Origin: Ampullaceana balthica
Taxonomy: Eukaryota; Mollusca; Gastropoda; Lymnaeidae
DNA length: 64,000 nt
Direction of reading: 5' to 3'
Assembly: GCA_944989445.1 (NCBI GenBank)
Contig: CALYLW010000057.1
Coordinates: forward strand, 2,395,984 to 2,459,983
Part shown: positions 12,905 to 26,200 of the stretch, piece by piece
How positions within the stretch are numbered: the first letter of the stretch is position 1
How the letters are laid out: each line of letters starts with the position of its first letter
The notes under the pieces: model-generated
The model's database searches: none
Seen by the model: the letters and a program-made list of their open reading frames with translations, nothing else
Told to the model about the DNA's origin: nothing
Made by a program: the position numbers and the translations under genes

Positions 12905-13310
12905 GAGTATTGGTAGAGATGTCTTGTTTATAATATAGATAGAGTTGTCTGGTCTATAATATAGATAGAGTTGTCTGGTTTATAATATAGATAGGGTTGT
13001 CTGGTTTATAATATAGATAGAGTTGTCTGGTTTATAATATAGGTAGAGTTGTCTGGTTTATAATATAGATAGAGTTGTCTGGTTTATAATATAGGTAGAG
13101 TTGTCTGGTTTATAATATAGATAGAGTTGTCTGGTTTATAATATAGATAGAGTTGTCTGGTTTATAATATAGATAGAGTTGTCTGGTTTATAATATAGAT
13201 AGAGTTGTCTGGTTTATAATATAGATAGAGTTGTCTGGTTTATAACATAGGTAGAGTCTTGTTTATAATATAGGTAGAGTCTTGTTTATAATATAGGTAG
13301 AGTCTTGTTT
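12905..13310. repeat. 26-bp minisatellite, about 14 copies
   Basis: The unit contains tagatagagttgtctggttt and ataata, changing at the right end to a shorter ggtagagtcttgtttataat type. Confidence 0.94.
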
Positions 13311-13490
13311 ATAACTGTCTGCTGTTGTACCAGTCTGGATGTCTGAATCTATGTTTATAACTAACTGCTGTTGTACCAGTCTAGATGTCTGTATCTATGT
13401 TTATAACTGTCTGCTGTTGTACCAGTCTGGATGTCTGTATCTATGTTTATAGCTGTTCGCTGTTGTACCAGTCTGGATGTCTGTTTTCAT
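13305..13490. repeat. About 46-bp minisatellite, 4 copies
   Basis: The unit includes ctgctgttgtaccagtctgg and atgtctgtatctatgtttat. It follows the 26-bp array directly. Confidence 0.9.
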
Positions 13491-13904
13491 GTCCACGCGA
13501 AGAGGGTCTCAACAACGGTTGGTTATCTCGATGTCTTTGCGGACCACGAAATACTCTATGGTCGGCAGCATGTCTTCCGCTAACCGCACTTTGCCCACCC
13601 CTGCTTTAATGGATGTTATTATTATTATCTATATATATAATTCACCAGAAATTAGGACAAGCACAAGACGCTTGTCTTGGTATAAAAATTAAAGATTTAT
13701 ATTTTAGAAGGCAAAAGCGAGATGTATAAGTGAGAGAATGAGTGAACTGCATATGTAAAACCTCATAAGCGCCTACCCCACGTTTTAGTCATATTAAATC
13801 ACAGTACTTGAACGCAGAAGTTTTAACTTATTTTCTTCTTTTTAGCCCACTTATGAAAACGTGGTTTTTTAAAATCCATTTTTACCTTTATTTATTTTAA
13901 CAAA

Positions 13905-15131
13905 CACCTCATCAGCACCGCCCAACGTTAATACCACGGCAATTAGGTCACGGGGTGAACTAGGCACGTGAAATCTAACAACGGCAGTCGGATACAGATG
14001 CTTATCTAGAGATAAACTAAAAAATGCATTTATTTAATTGTGGTACATTCGATCGATCTGAAATTTTGATACAATGTATTGTTATCCGAGATCTATCTGT
14101 GGTAAAAATAAGATCTCTCTAGGAACAACAGAAGTGGTTTAAATTTACGTTGGCAAATTTGAAAAATTGCGGACAGACACGAAAGCAAGTTAATAAAAAC
14201 GTGGTAATAAAACAACCCCGTAAAAAGAAAATTTTTGACTATAAATCCCTTATATATGAGACATAATTAACAGTATTGATTATGTTTAAAAGCGACAAAC
14301 ATTTACAGACTGAATCTGCCTTAACTCCTGCAGTATAACCAGGGGGGGGGGTGTTGGGTGAGGGGAAAGGTCTGGTCACCGATCGCTGGACCGGGCTCAG
14401 CGTGACACGTAAAATGTAAACAAAAACACGCCGGTACAGGGACGGGTGGCGTCAACGCGCGAACTGAACTGTCACGTGAAAAAAAAACAATAACAAACTG
14501 TGAAATTGACTTACATACGTTGTATAGAGATAAACTAAAAATGCGTTAATTTAATTACGGTACGTTCGATTGATCTGAATTTTGATACGATGCATTGTTA
14601 GGTGACACGGGTCCATGTGCCAAATTTCAGCTCGATGGCTTCACGGGAAGTGGTTCATTTTTTACTTTTGTTTTTCCGCCCGCCCAAGACAGAGAGATAG
14701 AGATGACTGGCGGTGAAGTTAATATAAGGGATTTAATAAACAACCCCGTAAAAAACATTTTGACTATAAATCCCTTATATATGAGACAGAACTTAAAGTA
14801 TTGATTATGCTCCAACGTGACAAACATTTACAGCCTGAAAATGAGTGAACTCCTCCTGGTGTTAAACACGAGATTTTGTCATTGATGGCTGGCGTGAAGT
14901 CAAGTGACCCGTAAAATGTAAACAATAGTGACCGCTAACTATAGCTTATAGAGATAAACTAAAAATACATTAATTTAATAACTGTACATTCCATCGATCT
15001 GAAATTTTAATACGATGCATTATTAGGTGACACAAGTCTATGTGCAAAATTCCACTTCGCTAGCGTCACGGGAAGTGTGTCATGTTTTACTTTTGTTTTT
15101 CCGCTGGCCCGCCTGCCCGACGACGAACGAC

Positions 15132-15188
<57 letters not shown>

Positions 15189-17125
15189 CAGAAAGAGACG
15201 GCTGTGAAGTTAATATAAGGGATTTAATAAAAACAAACCCGTAAAAACAAAGTTTTTGACCATAAATCCCTTATATATGAGACATAATTAAAATTATTGA
15301 TCATGTTCAGACGCGACAAACATTAAAAGACTTATTCTGCCTTTTCCCCCCTTTGCTGTATAACCCCGGATGGGTTGGGGCGGGTGAGAGGGGAAAGGTC
15401 TTGTCACCGATCGCTGGACCGAGCTCAGCGTGACACGTAAAGTGTAAACAAAAGCACGCCGGTACATCGATGGGTGGGGTCAACGCTTGAGCTCAACTGT
15501 CACGTGAAAATAAAACAATAACAAACCGTGAATTTGAATTACATACGTTGTATAGAGATAAACTAAATATGCATTAATTTAATTACGGTACATTTCGATC
15601 GATCTGAAATTTTGATACTATGCATTGTTAGGTGACAAGAGTCTATGTGCCAAATTTCAGCTCGATGGCATCATGGGAAGTGTGTTATATTTTTACTTTT
15701 GTTTTTCCGACAGCCCGACCAAGACAGAGAGACAGAGACGGCGGTGAAGTTAATAAAAGGGATTTAATAAAACAAACCCGTAAAAACAAATTTTTGACTA
15801 CAAATCCCTTATATATGAGTCATTATTAAAAGTATTGATCATCTTCAAACGCGACAAACATTTACAGACTGTATCTGCCTTACTTCCTGCTGTATAACCG
15901 TGGGGTTGGGAGAGGGGAAAAGGTCTGGTCACCAATCGCTGGACCGAGCTCAGCGTGACACGTAAAGATGTAAACAAAAGCACGCCGGTACTTCGATGGG
16001 TCGCGTCAAACGCGTGACTGAACAATCACGTGGAAAAAAACACAATAACGAACAGTGAAATTGAATTACATACCTCGTTTAGAGATAAACTAAAAATTCA
16101 TTAATTTAATTACGGTACGTTCGATCGATCTGAAATTTTGATACAATGCATTGTTAGGTGACACGGGTTCGTGTGCCAAATTTCAGCTCGATGGCAGTAC
16201 GGGAAGTGGGTCATTTTTTACTTTTGTTTTTCCGCCCGCCCAAGACAGAGAGAAAGAGAGACAGAGATCACGACAGACAGAGACGGCGGTGAAGTTAATA
16301 TAAGGGATTTTAAAATGACCCTTTTTCTGTGATCCTATCGAGCTGAAATTTTGCACATAGACTTGTGTCACCTAACAATGCATTGTATCAAAATTTCAGA
16401 AGATCGAAAGTACCGTAATTAAATTAATGAATTTTTAGTTTATATCTATGTATCTCTATGTAGCCGTCTGCTATAGTTGACCTTAACGGTTCACTGCATT
16501 TCACTCCAGCCGTCAATGACCACATCCCCGTCTTTTAAAGCAAGGGGAGTTCAGTCTCGTTCAGTCTGTAAATGTTTGTCGCGTGGTGCGTATTATTTTG
16601 AACATAATCAATACTTTTTATATATGTTTCATATATAAGGGATTATAGTCAAAAACATTGTTTTTACAGGTTGTTTAATTAAATCCCTTATATTAACTTC
16701 ACCGTCTTTTCTGTCTGTCGTGGTCGGTTGGTAGGGCGGAAACACAAGAGCAAAAAATAACCCATTTCCCGTGATGCTATCGAGCTGAAATTTTGCACAT
16801 AGACTTTTGTCAACTAACAATATATTGTATAAAAATTACAGATCGATCGAGTGTACCATAATCAAATTAATGCATTTTTAGTTCATCTCTATGTATCTCT
16901 ATGTAGCCGTCTGCTATAGTTGACATCCACGTGTCACTGGAGTTCACTCCAGCCATCGATGACCACATCCCCGTGTTTTACAGCAAGGAGAATTCAGTCA
17001 CGTTCAGTCTGTAAATGTTTGTCGCGCGGTGCGTATTATATTGAACATAATCAATACTCTTAGTTATGTTTCATATATAAGGGATTATAGTCAAAACTTT
17101 GTTTTACGGGGTTGTTTAATTTATG
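13905..17125. repeat. Cluster of 430-600 bp repeat units, five direct then two or three inverted
   Basis: Direct units begin near 14002, 14523, 14949, 15551 and 16079, each with agagataaactaaaaa, then ttacggtacgttcgatcgat, ccaaatttcagctcgatgg, aagggatttaataaa and aaatcccttatatatgag. From about 16311 the same sequence runs in reverse (16311-16460, 16640-16890 and on to 17120). The class is unknown: no coding, no clean TIR. Related single copies are near 40690-41214, 43111-43160 and 51032-51270. Short frames here are shadows of the repeat. Confidence 0.75.
15133..15181. repeat. GA dinucleotide microsatellite
   Basis: About 24 GA units lie within the repeat unit beginning near 14949, at the place where other units have only cagagagacagagac. 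Confidence 0.95.
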
Positions 17126-17949
17126 ATATTTTCAAACCCCACAACACTCCGTCAGTCCGCGTCAAATCTTGTAATTGTATGCACACCCTTTGATAAATAG
17201 ATACGAAATATTTCACACGTTTACATGTCAGATGACAACGGCTATTTATGGCGGGTTTTGCGGAAGGGGGTAATAAAAACAATTTCATTTGTTTAAAAAG
17301 TCGAATTTGATTGGTTTCAAACCGTCAACTAAATTACAACAACAAAATGTTATCCGCCCTGCCACCACTCACAGCGACTGGGCCGTGACTTGTTGTGATT
17401 TCAAATCGTCTGTCTGTAAGTTGGCCTGCATGGGATCATTAGCGCGACTTAAACTTGATATGTTGCTCATGCTTGGCCGTATTTCAAACGAGTCACTGAA
17501 GCCTAGCCTTCAAAGTTGGAGACCGTCTGTTCAAATCCAACCTTGATCATAATTCGCAAGGTTGTTTTTAATTAAATCATTTTAATATCGATCAATTTAC
17601 CTGTCAATTTATTTTTCTTGTAGAAGTTATTTGATGAAAAAAGGTTATGCGGTTGTCTCTCGCCACTGCGCTTCGACTTACGCTGCTTAGTTATATCGCA
17701 TTTTTATATATTGCTTATAATTATTATATTTATTAAAAAATGTGTAGTAAACATCATATATATATTTACGCTCAATTATGTAGCCTAACGCTAAGGGACA
17801 TCACTCTGCTTTTTTTAATTTTGCGTTGTAAGCAGTGCTGATTGACTCAAATAGTTATTTTTTGGTGCAGTAATTTGGTGCGCTGCTTTCTAAAATTAGT
17901 TTAAAAATCGTGTGGTGATTAGCACTGTAAAAATAAAAATATAACTGCT
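17126..17949. other. No recognisable gene
   Basis: A frame at 17289-17546 has no recognised domain and no support. Confidence 0.35.
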
Positions 17950-18400
17950 TTGTTTAATTTTCAGGAATATTTCGTATTTATCATACAAGGATAAGTTACT
18001 TGGGCTTTTGACCAACAAAAAAAAAGTGGACGCCGTAGGCGCCCTACAACCTCTATTTTAAATTACTTTGTGTACATTTAAGGTAGTTTAATATTACTTA
18101 TCTATCATACAAGGACAAGTTTGTTGGGCTTTTGAAAAAATTGGGCGTCGTAGGCGCCCTAAATAAAATTTGGCGCCGCAGCACAACCTATATTATATAC
18201 ATATTTTGTGTACATTTCAGGAATATTTAGTATTTATCATACAAGGATAAGTTACTTAGGCTTTTGACATACAAAATAAAAAAATAAAAACATTAAAAAA
18301 AACATTATAAAATACTTTGTGTACATTTAAGAAAGTTTAATATTACGTATTTATCATACAAGGACAAGTTAGTTGGGCTTTTGCAGTTGCCTCACGATGC
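17950..18400 (+). repeat. Tandem copies of the 3' part of the 2414-2746 Helitron
   Basis: Four consecutive related blocks begin near 17960, 18074, 18213 and 18322, each with a stretch like atttatcatacaaggA-aagtta-ttgggctttt. The first two end in the hairpins GGACGCCGTAGGCGCCC (18028-18044) and GGGCGTCGTAGGCGCCC (18143-18159). The later blocks have lost the hairpin. Confidence 0.6.
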
Positions 18401-19589
18401 CCTTAGAGCCCCCGAAAAATAGAAATTTACACGTTTTGTCCGAAGCTTGATTAAGATTAGAAAGTAAATAATCTTTAGTATATGACAGGACGGAGTACTT
18501 CAAGTATTTAAAAAATACACATTATTTCGATGAAATGAAAGAGGATTTATCTACATCCATATTATAGATTTCTCAAGCTCCATCACCGATATTCCATTCT
18601 CTTATGTGACCAAACTCACTAAGTCACTATTTTTAATTTCCTCAAAAATAAAACATTAAATCAAATTAATTAACAAAAAATATCATTAAAAAAAAAGTTT
18701 ACTAATTGATAGTTTAAAAACTTTAACTTCCGAGGAACAAACTAAGAATATTTTCATGATGTCATTGTCAATATTTTCCCGATGTCTTAATGATAGTTTA
18801 CTGTTGGGTGGAGATAGAAACATGTCCTTTAATTTTTATTTAAATGTAATTTTTTATGATTCTTAAATCGACTTCTTCTTCCTATTTTCTTTAAATCTTA
18901 AAACCAGCCAATTATTTTGATTAAAATATAACAGATTATCAAACACGATTTAATTGGTAATTTAAAAAAATTATTGTTTTAACAATAATTTAATTAAATC
19001 CGTGATACAATATTTGTTGGCTAACAGAGTTGCTCATTTCGTTACCGTTTTTTTTTGTTGTTGTTGTTGCTAAATGCTAGAAATCGTGATAACGAGTGAA
19101 AATATCGGCTAATTGTTAAATTAGTCAGCCAATTTAAATATTTAAACATTTTTTGTCATGATTTTATTTTCGAGAACGAAGGAATGTTAATTAGAATAAT
19201 AATGACAAATTTTGGTTCTGATTTAGGATGTATTCTCCTCCCTCAATATATCTTGTGAATCAATTCGTAAACTAACAGATTAAACACTCCTGGAAAAATT
19301 GTTAGATAATCGCTGTAACAAAATATTATTTTAATGCTTTTTACATAAATAATCTTTTAATATCCTTTTTTTCTTATCCTTTTTATGAAATTCTATTGAA
19401 TTAGCTGCTTTAAAGTAGAAATAACTAACAAATAATATATTTTTTAATATATTCATCGTTTTTCCCCTGCTAAATAGGCCTATCCATATGATTACGACAT
19501 CCTGTCATTTCTTACGTTGCATGTAAATAATCTCTAAACACGTCCTGAACTTTGAAGTGGATAAGACAACTTACTGATTGTTTGGCTCT
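18401..19589. other. Very AT-rich non-coding stretch
   Basis: There are many TTTAAT and AAATT runs. No frame longer than about 60 codons and no element ends are seen. Confidence 0.45.
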
Positions 19590-19885
19590 TTCAAGATGTT
19601 TGGCTCATCCAGATATTTGGCACATCGAGATGTTTAGCTCATCGAAATGGTTGGCTCCTTCAAGATAATGGGTCATCAATGAAATGGTGGGCTCAACCAG
19701 ATATTTAGCGCATCAAGATGTTTGGCTCATTGAGATGTTTGGCTCATTGAGATGTTTGGCTCATTGAGATGTTTGGCTCATTGAGATGTTTGGCTCATTG
19801 AGATGTTTGGCTCATTGAGATGCTTGGCTCATCAACATGTTTTGCTCACCAATATGTTTGGCTCCATCTAGATGTTTGGCTCATC
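19590..19885. repeat. 17-bp minisatellite, degenerate at the ends
   Basis: The core unit GAGATGTTTGGCTCATT is exact in the middle (about 19725-19825) and degraded towards both edges. Confidence 0.92.
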
Positions 19886-20271
19886 GAGTTTGTAACGTAT
19901 TAAGGCTGAGACCATTGGACTTATACTTACTTAAACTCTCCGCCCCCTTAGTCCCCGCCCCGCCATTTAAGCCCCACCCACTGGCCTTGCTCCACCGACC
20001 CAACCCCAAGTTTTGTATGTTTGTATATTTTAATCTATCTAACTCCGGTAGTGAGCAATTACCTCCCCCACCCCCACCCCCACCCCCGTAGTGTGCGCGT
20101 CTCTCATCCTCCCTGACAGGTGTAATAATTTGTCCACCATGCTGGTCACGTGGTCCAACATAGGCAAGATGGAGGGCGGAAGGGGGTGGGGCTCGCATTC
20201 TGTATAATCAGGACGACGATTTTGTTAGAGGGTTTTGAGAGTTGACGTCACAAAAATAACTGACTGTTGAC

Positions 20272-20544
20272 CAGAGGCATCACTTGGGGGTGGGGGTGCG
20301 GACCGCATCGGGCGGGTAAAACCACCACAAAGGGTGACACCAAAATATAAAGTTATGTACGTTTCCGTCACTTGGCACTTGCAGACTCGGAAGAAGTCTA
20401 TCGGGTAAGTCGTGAGCTACCGCACTGGGACCACCAACCCTAGTGACGCCTATGCCACGAGCTACCGCACTGGGACCACCAACCCTAGTGACGCCTATGC
20501 CACGAGCTACCGCACTGGGACCACCAACCCTAGTGACGCCTATG
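20272..20544. mobile_element. MITE, CAGAGGCGTCACTA family, copy 2 with internal triplication
   Basis: Ends are CAGAGGCATCACTT and AGTGACGCCTATG. Flanks CTGTTGAC and CAGGTGAC match 6/8. A 45-bp unit holding the right terminus is present three times in a row (about 20408-20544), which makes this copy longer than the others. Confidence 0.65.
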
Positions 20545-20552
20545 CAGGTGAC

Positions 20553-22007
20553 CACTGCTAGAGATAAATCATTTCAAAGAAATGTCCCCCATTTGTAAAC
20601 CAGGGCATTACAAATATATTTTCTCCTGGTCCTCGAACAAGGAAGAAATTTGAAACTAATTTTTCATCTTGTCACTGAACCAGAAAACCATTTTTCAACT
20701 ATCAGAATAAATTGTTTTGTGTCAAATTTGCTCTAAAATTCCGTCTCATTTTTTATTATAATTTGTATAAGGTTTGTCATTTCTAAAGGGAAATCTATTA
20801 ATAGAAATATCAGGTGTTTTTTGGGAGGACAAATTTAATAAAAATTTAATCAAAGATACGAGTCAATATGTAGACCTAACTGTAGTTACATTGAGAAAGA
20901 AGTATCTTAATAGCTATTTGTTAACTCTTCTTTAATTTAAGACAGCTTATTGGTAAGAGTAAGCAGGTGAGTTTAAGGAGGTAAGAGTTCAAGTAAGCAG
21001 TTAAACGTTAAGCATGTACGTGTAAGTGGTACGCACAATAAAGTGGAAAAACGTCAATTGTGGCGACTAAAATAATGAGAAACAGAAGGAAAAACGTCAA
21101 TTGTGGCGACTAAAATAATGAGAAACAGAAGGAAAAACGTCAATTGTGGCGACTAAAATAATGAGAAACAGAAGGAAAAACGTCAATTGTGGCGACTAAA
21201 ATAATGAGAAACAGAAGGAAAAACGTCAATTGTGGCGACTAAAATAATGAGAAACAGAAGGAAAAACGTCAATTGTGGCGACTAAAATAATGAGAAACAG
21301 AAGGAAAAACGTCAATTGTGGCGACTAAAATAATGAGAAACAGAAGGAAAACCCCGGAGACAAATGAAACATTATAACACATTAATTTATTATATTATAC
21401 AAACAAAATAACAAAACACTAAACTAATTAGCTGATCAGGAAAAACAATTCTGTTAACTGTTATATAACTTGCTGATGATGGGAAAAAACACATTAGATT
21501 AATATCTAACAAATTAGTTGAGTAAGAGAAGAAACAACTAACCAAACAGCTAACTAACTAAATCTCCGATCAAAAAAGAATTAACCAAACAGGACAGCTA
21601 ATAAAACTACGAACTGTTCAGGGCGGTGAAGTCAAAGATCACATATAAATTAATCGATCAAAGTCATCTACCGGTGAAAATGAATCACATTGAATATTAG
21701 ATTAAAGTTGCAACTTAGAGATCTTTGACTTCATACAATTTATGCCTTTGTAAAGTAAAATATTAAAAATTTATCTTAAATTTTTTAAATTTTTTAATTT
21801 TGTATTTCTATTTTTTTTTAAAAAGATCAAAGAGGCAAGTCGTGAAAATAATTTAGTCTCAATTAAGGGAGGCAAGTTGTTCAATAATTATAAGCCTGCC
21901 AGCCAGCGTTATTAATTGAAGATTGTGCAGGCAGAAATAACTTTAATTTCATGATGTGAAAGTCGTTTCCCTTGTATTTATATTTTTTTACTTTCATTTT
22001 TGAAAAT
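20553..22007. other. Unassigned flanks of the 42-bp array
   Basis: AT-rich sequence lies outside the 21043-21350 array. A loose taactaa-rich stretch lies at 21400-21600. Confidence 0.35.
21043..21350. repeat. 42-bp minisatellite, 7 near-identical copies
   Basis: The unit includes ggaaaaacgtcaattgtggc and gactaaaataatgagaaaca. The copies look identical, so the array is recent or actively homogenised. Confidence 0.96.
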
Positions 22008-22826
22008 TAAGGCTGTTATCGATTAATTTAAAATTAATCGTTAACTTTTGAAAAATTATCGATTAATTAATCGTTAATTTCGATTAAAGCTGAAATTGAA
22101 ATTTATGGTGTCATAAGTAACATTTATTTAACGTAATTGTCGAAAATCGAAATAACACTGGACTGTCTTCTTTATATGACATCTTTTAACCAACAACGCA
22201 AACAGACAAGTGTATTGACATTTCTTGGTTCAAGTGATGAGCGGGTCTTATTGATAATTTAACCAGCCGAGCTGAACAATCGTTTACATAGCTTTAGATT
22301 GTCACATTTTAAGTTTCTGATACTGTAGACTGTAGTGGATGTTTGGTTTGCAGGTGATATGTAAGCGAAGTGTTAGAACTATGGTAGCAATGTTCCCTTT
22401 AAGCAGCGCCGCTGCGCAGATATTTTACCGACGCCACGCAGGAGTTTAGAATTACCGCGCAGAAAATTCTGTAAAATTTTGCACAAAAAAATGGACGTTG
22501 TGCAACTTTGCAAACGAGTTTTTTTTAATTTGCACACGAAACAACGAGCTTAGACTTAGAGGGAACATTGCATGGTTGGCAAACGATTTATCTCAATGGA
22601 AACAACCTTTATGAACATTTTGAACAATCGCCTAAGTGAATAGTTTTTAAAAAAATGTTCGTGTAATCGTCCGGAAATTAGTTTATATTTAGCGGGAGAA
22701 ATATTTTACTTTTGGACTTCCAGTACATTTATAAGTGGTGGGTCGATTAATCGTTTAAAAAAATGTTAATCGTTAAAAATTGTAAACGATTAATCGAGAA
22801 ATTAATCGCTAATTTCCGCAGCCCTC
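22008..22826. mobile_element. TIR element with ATTAATCG-rich ends
   Basis: The left end is AAGGCTGTTATCGATTAAT and the right end ATTAATCGCTAATTTCCGCAG followed by CCCTC. Flanks TTGAAAAT and GTGAAAAT match 7/8. Subterminal regions at both ends carry several cgattaat/attaatcg repeats. A second MITE (22388-22570) is nested inside. Confidence 0.65.
22388..22570. mobile_element. MITE, CAATGTTCCCT family, copy 1 (nested)
   Basis: Ends are CAATGTTCCCT and AGGGAACATTG. Flanks TATGGTAG and CATGGTTG match 6/8. The body has ccgcgcag and gttgtgcaactttg, shared with the two copies at 43.3-43.7 kb. Confidence 0.72.
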
Positions 22827-23202
22827 GTGAAAATATATTTAAGGTACATAATTATAAATATTTGGATGTCTATGAGAATAATAAAAGTACTTGTATTAAA
22901 CTAAAGGTTTGGATTTTAAGGAGGTTACGTGCTTGTACTAATATAGGGCGTTGTTGTCCAAAGATGTTGTGACATGTATAGCTTTAAAGTAAACTATAAT
23001 TATGATGATTTCCCCCGAGTATCAGTAGCCGTAGGGCAATCTTTTATCGAATCCAGTCCGTATGAAGAATAATTTTGAGACACAAGTTTTGACATGGAAG
23101 TTTCACTGTTTTTAGTCGCAGCAGACCGATTAGGTCGAGAGGAATATGGAATGACACACTGTAGTCAAAACATTCTCTAAACTCGTCATTGATTGACATA
23201 AA

Positions 23203-26200
23203 CTCCCCATTAGTAAACTCTCCATTAGTAAACTCCCCATTAGTAAACTCTCCATTAGTAAACTCTCCGTTAGTAAACTCTACGTTAGTAAACTCTCCGT
23301 TAGTAAACTCTCCGTTAGTAAACTCTCCGTTAGTAAACTCTCCGTTAGTAAACTCTCCATTAGTAAACTCTCCATCAGTAAACTCTCCATTAGTAAACTC
23401 TCCATTAGTAAACTCTCCATTAGTAAACTCTCCATTAGTAAACTCTCCACTAGTAAACTCCCCATTAGTAAACTCCCCATTAGTAAACTCCCCATTAGTA
23501 AACTCTCCATTAGTAAACTCTCCATTAGTAAACTCTCCATTAGTAAACTCTCCATTAGTGAACTCTCCATTAGTAAACTCTCCATTAGTAAACTCCCCAT
23601 TAGTAAAATCCCCATTAGTAAACTCCCCATTAGTAAACTCCCCATTAGTAAACTCCCCATTAGTAAACTCTCCATTAGTAAACTCTCCATTAGTAAACTC
23701 CCCATTAGTAAACTCTCCATTAGTAAACTCTCCATTAGTAAACTCTCTATTAGTAAACTCCCCATTAGTAAACTCTCCATTAGTAAACTCTCCATTAGTA
23801 AACTCCCCATTAGTAAACTCTCCATTAGTAAACTCCCCATTAGTAAACTCCCCATTAGTAAACTCTCCGTTAGTAAACTCTCCATTAGTAAACTCTCTAT
23901 TAGTAAACTCTCCATTAGTAAACTCTCTATTAGTAAACTCTCCATTAGTAAACTCTCCGTAAGTAAACTCTCCATAAGTAAACTCTCTATTAGTAAACTC
24001 TCCATTAGTAAACTCTCTATTAGTAAACTCTCCATTAGTAAACTCTCCATTAGTAAACTCTCCATTAGTAAACTCTCTATTAGTAAACTCTCCATTAGTA
24101 AACTCTCCAGTTAGTAAACTCTCCATTAGTAAACTCTCTATTAGTAAACTCTCCATTAGTAAACTCTCCATTAGTAAACTCTCTATTAGTAAACTCTCCA
24201 TTAGTAAACTCTCTATTAGTAAACTCCCCATTAGTAAACTCCCCATTAGTAAACTCTCCATTAGTAAACTCTCCATTAGTAAACTCCCCATTAGTAAACT
24301 CTCCATTAGTAAACTCCCCATTAGTAAACTCTCCATTAGTAAACTCTCATTAGTAAACTCTCATTAGTAAACTCTCCATTAGTAAACTCTCCATTAGTAA
24401 ACTCTCCATTAGTAAACTCTCCATTAGTAAACTCTCCCATTAGTAAACTCTCCATTAGTAAACTCTCATTAGTAAACTCTCCATTAGTAAACTCCCCATT
24501 AGTAAACTCCCCATTAGTAAACTCTCCCATTAGTAAACTCTCCATTAGTAAACTCTCCATTAGTAAACTCTCCATTAGTAAACTCCCCATTAGTAAACTC
24601 TCCATTAGTAAACTCTCATTAGTAAACTCTCCATTAGTAAACTCTCCATTAGTAAACTCCCCATTAGTAAACTCCCCATTAGTAAACTCCCCATTAGTAA
24701 ACTCTCTATTAGTAAACTCCCCATTAGTAAACTCTCTATTAGTAAACTCTCCATTAGTAAACTCCCCATTAGTAAACTCTCCATTAGTAAACTCTCCATT
24801 AGTAATCTCTCCATTAGTAAACTCTCCATTAGTAAACTCTCCATTAGTAAACTCTCTATTAGTAAACTCTCCATTAGTAAACTCTCTATTAGTAAACTCT
24901 CCATTAGTAAACTCTCCATTAGTAAACTCTCCATTAGTAAACTCTCCATTAGTAAACTCTCTATTAGTAAACTCTCCATTAGTAAACTCTCTATTATAAA
25001 CTCTCCATTAGTAAACTCTCCATTAGTAAACTCTATATTAGTAAACTCTCCATTAGTAAACTCTCCATTAGTAAACTCTCTATTAGTAAACTCTCCATTA
25101 GTAAACTCTCCATTAGTAAACTCTCTATTAGTAAACTCTCCATTAGTAAACTCTCTATTAGTTAACTCCCCATTAGTAAACTCCCCATTAGTAAACTCTC
25201 CATTAGTAAACTCCCCATTAGTAAACTCTCCATTAGTAAACTCTCTATTAGTAAACTCTCCATTAGTAAACTCCCCATTAGTAAACTCTCTATTAGTAAA
25301 CTCTCCATTAGTAAACTCTCTATTAGTAAACTCTCCATTAGTAAACTCTCTATTAGTAAACTCTCTATTAGTAAACTCTCCATTAGTAAACTCTCTATTA
25401 GTAAACTCTCCATTAGTAAACTCTCCATTAGTAAACTCTCCATTAGTAAACTCTCCATTAGTAAACTCTCATTAGTAAACTCTCCATTAGTAAACTCTCC
25501 ATTAGTAAACTCTCCATTAGTAAACTCTCCATTAGTAAACTCTCTATTAGTAAACTCTCCATTAGTAAACTCCCCATTAGTAAACTCCCCATTAGTAAAC
25601 TCCCCATTAGTAAACTCTCCATTAGTAAACTCTCCATTAGTAAACTCTCCATTAGTAAACTCCCCATTAGTAAACTCTCCATTAGTAAACTCCCCATTAG
25701 TAAACTCCCCATTAGTAAACTCCCCATTAGTAAACTCTCTATTAGTAAACTCCCCATTAGTAAACTCTCTATTAGTAAACTCTCCATTAGTAAACTCCCC
25801 ATTAGTAAACTCTCCATTAGTAAACTCCCCATTAGTAAACTCCCCATTAGTAAACTCTCCATTAGTAAACTCCCCATTAGTAAACTCCCCATTAGTAAAC
25901 TCCCCATTAGTAAACTCTCTATTAGTAAACTCCCCATTAGTAAACTCTCTATTAGTAAACTCTCCATTAGTAAACTTCCCATTAGTAAACTCTCCATTAG
26001 TAAACTCTCCATTAGTAAACTCTCCATTAGTAAACTCTCCATTAGTAAACTCTCCATTAGTAAACTCTCTATTAGTAAACTCTCCATTAGTAACCTCTCT
26101 ATTAGTAAACTCTCCATTAGTAAACTCTCCATTAGTAAACTCTCTATTAGTAAACTCTCCATTAGTAAACTCTCCATTAGTAAACTCTCCATTAGTAAAC

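Noticed and set aside
23044..24336. 430-codon minus-strand open frame with GEFTN/MESLL repeats
   Set aside because: It is a by-product of the 15-bp array: both strands and several frames are open, and the only non-repeat part is a short unrecognised tail.
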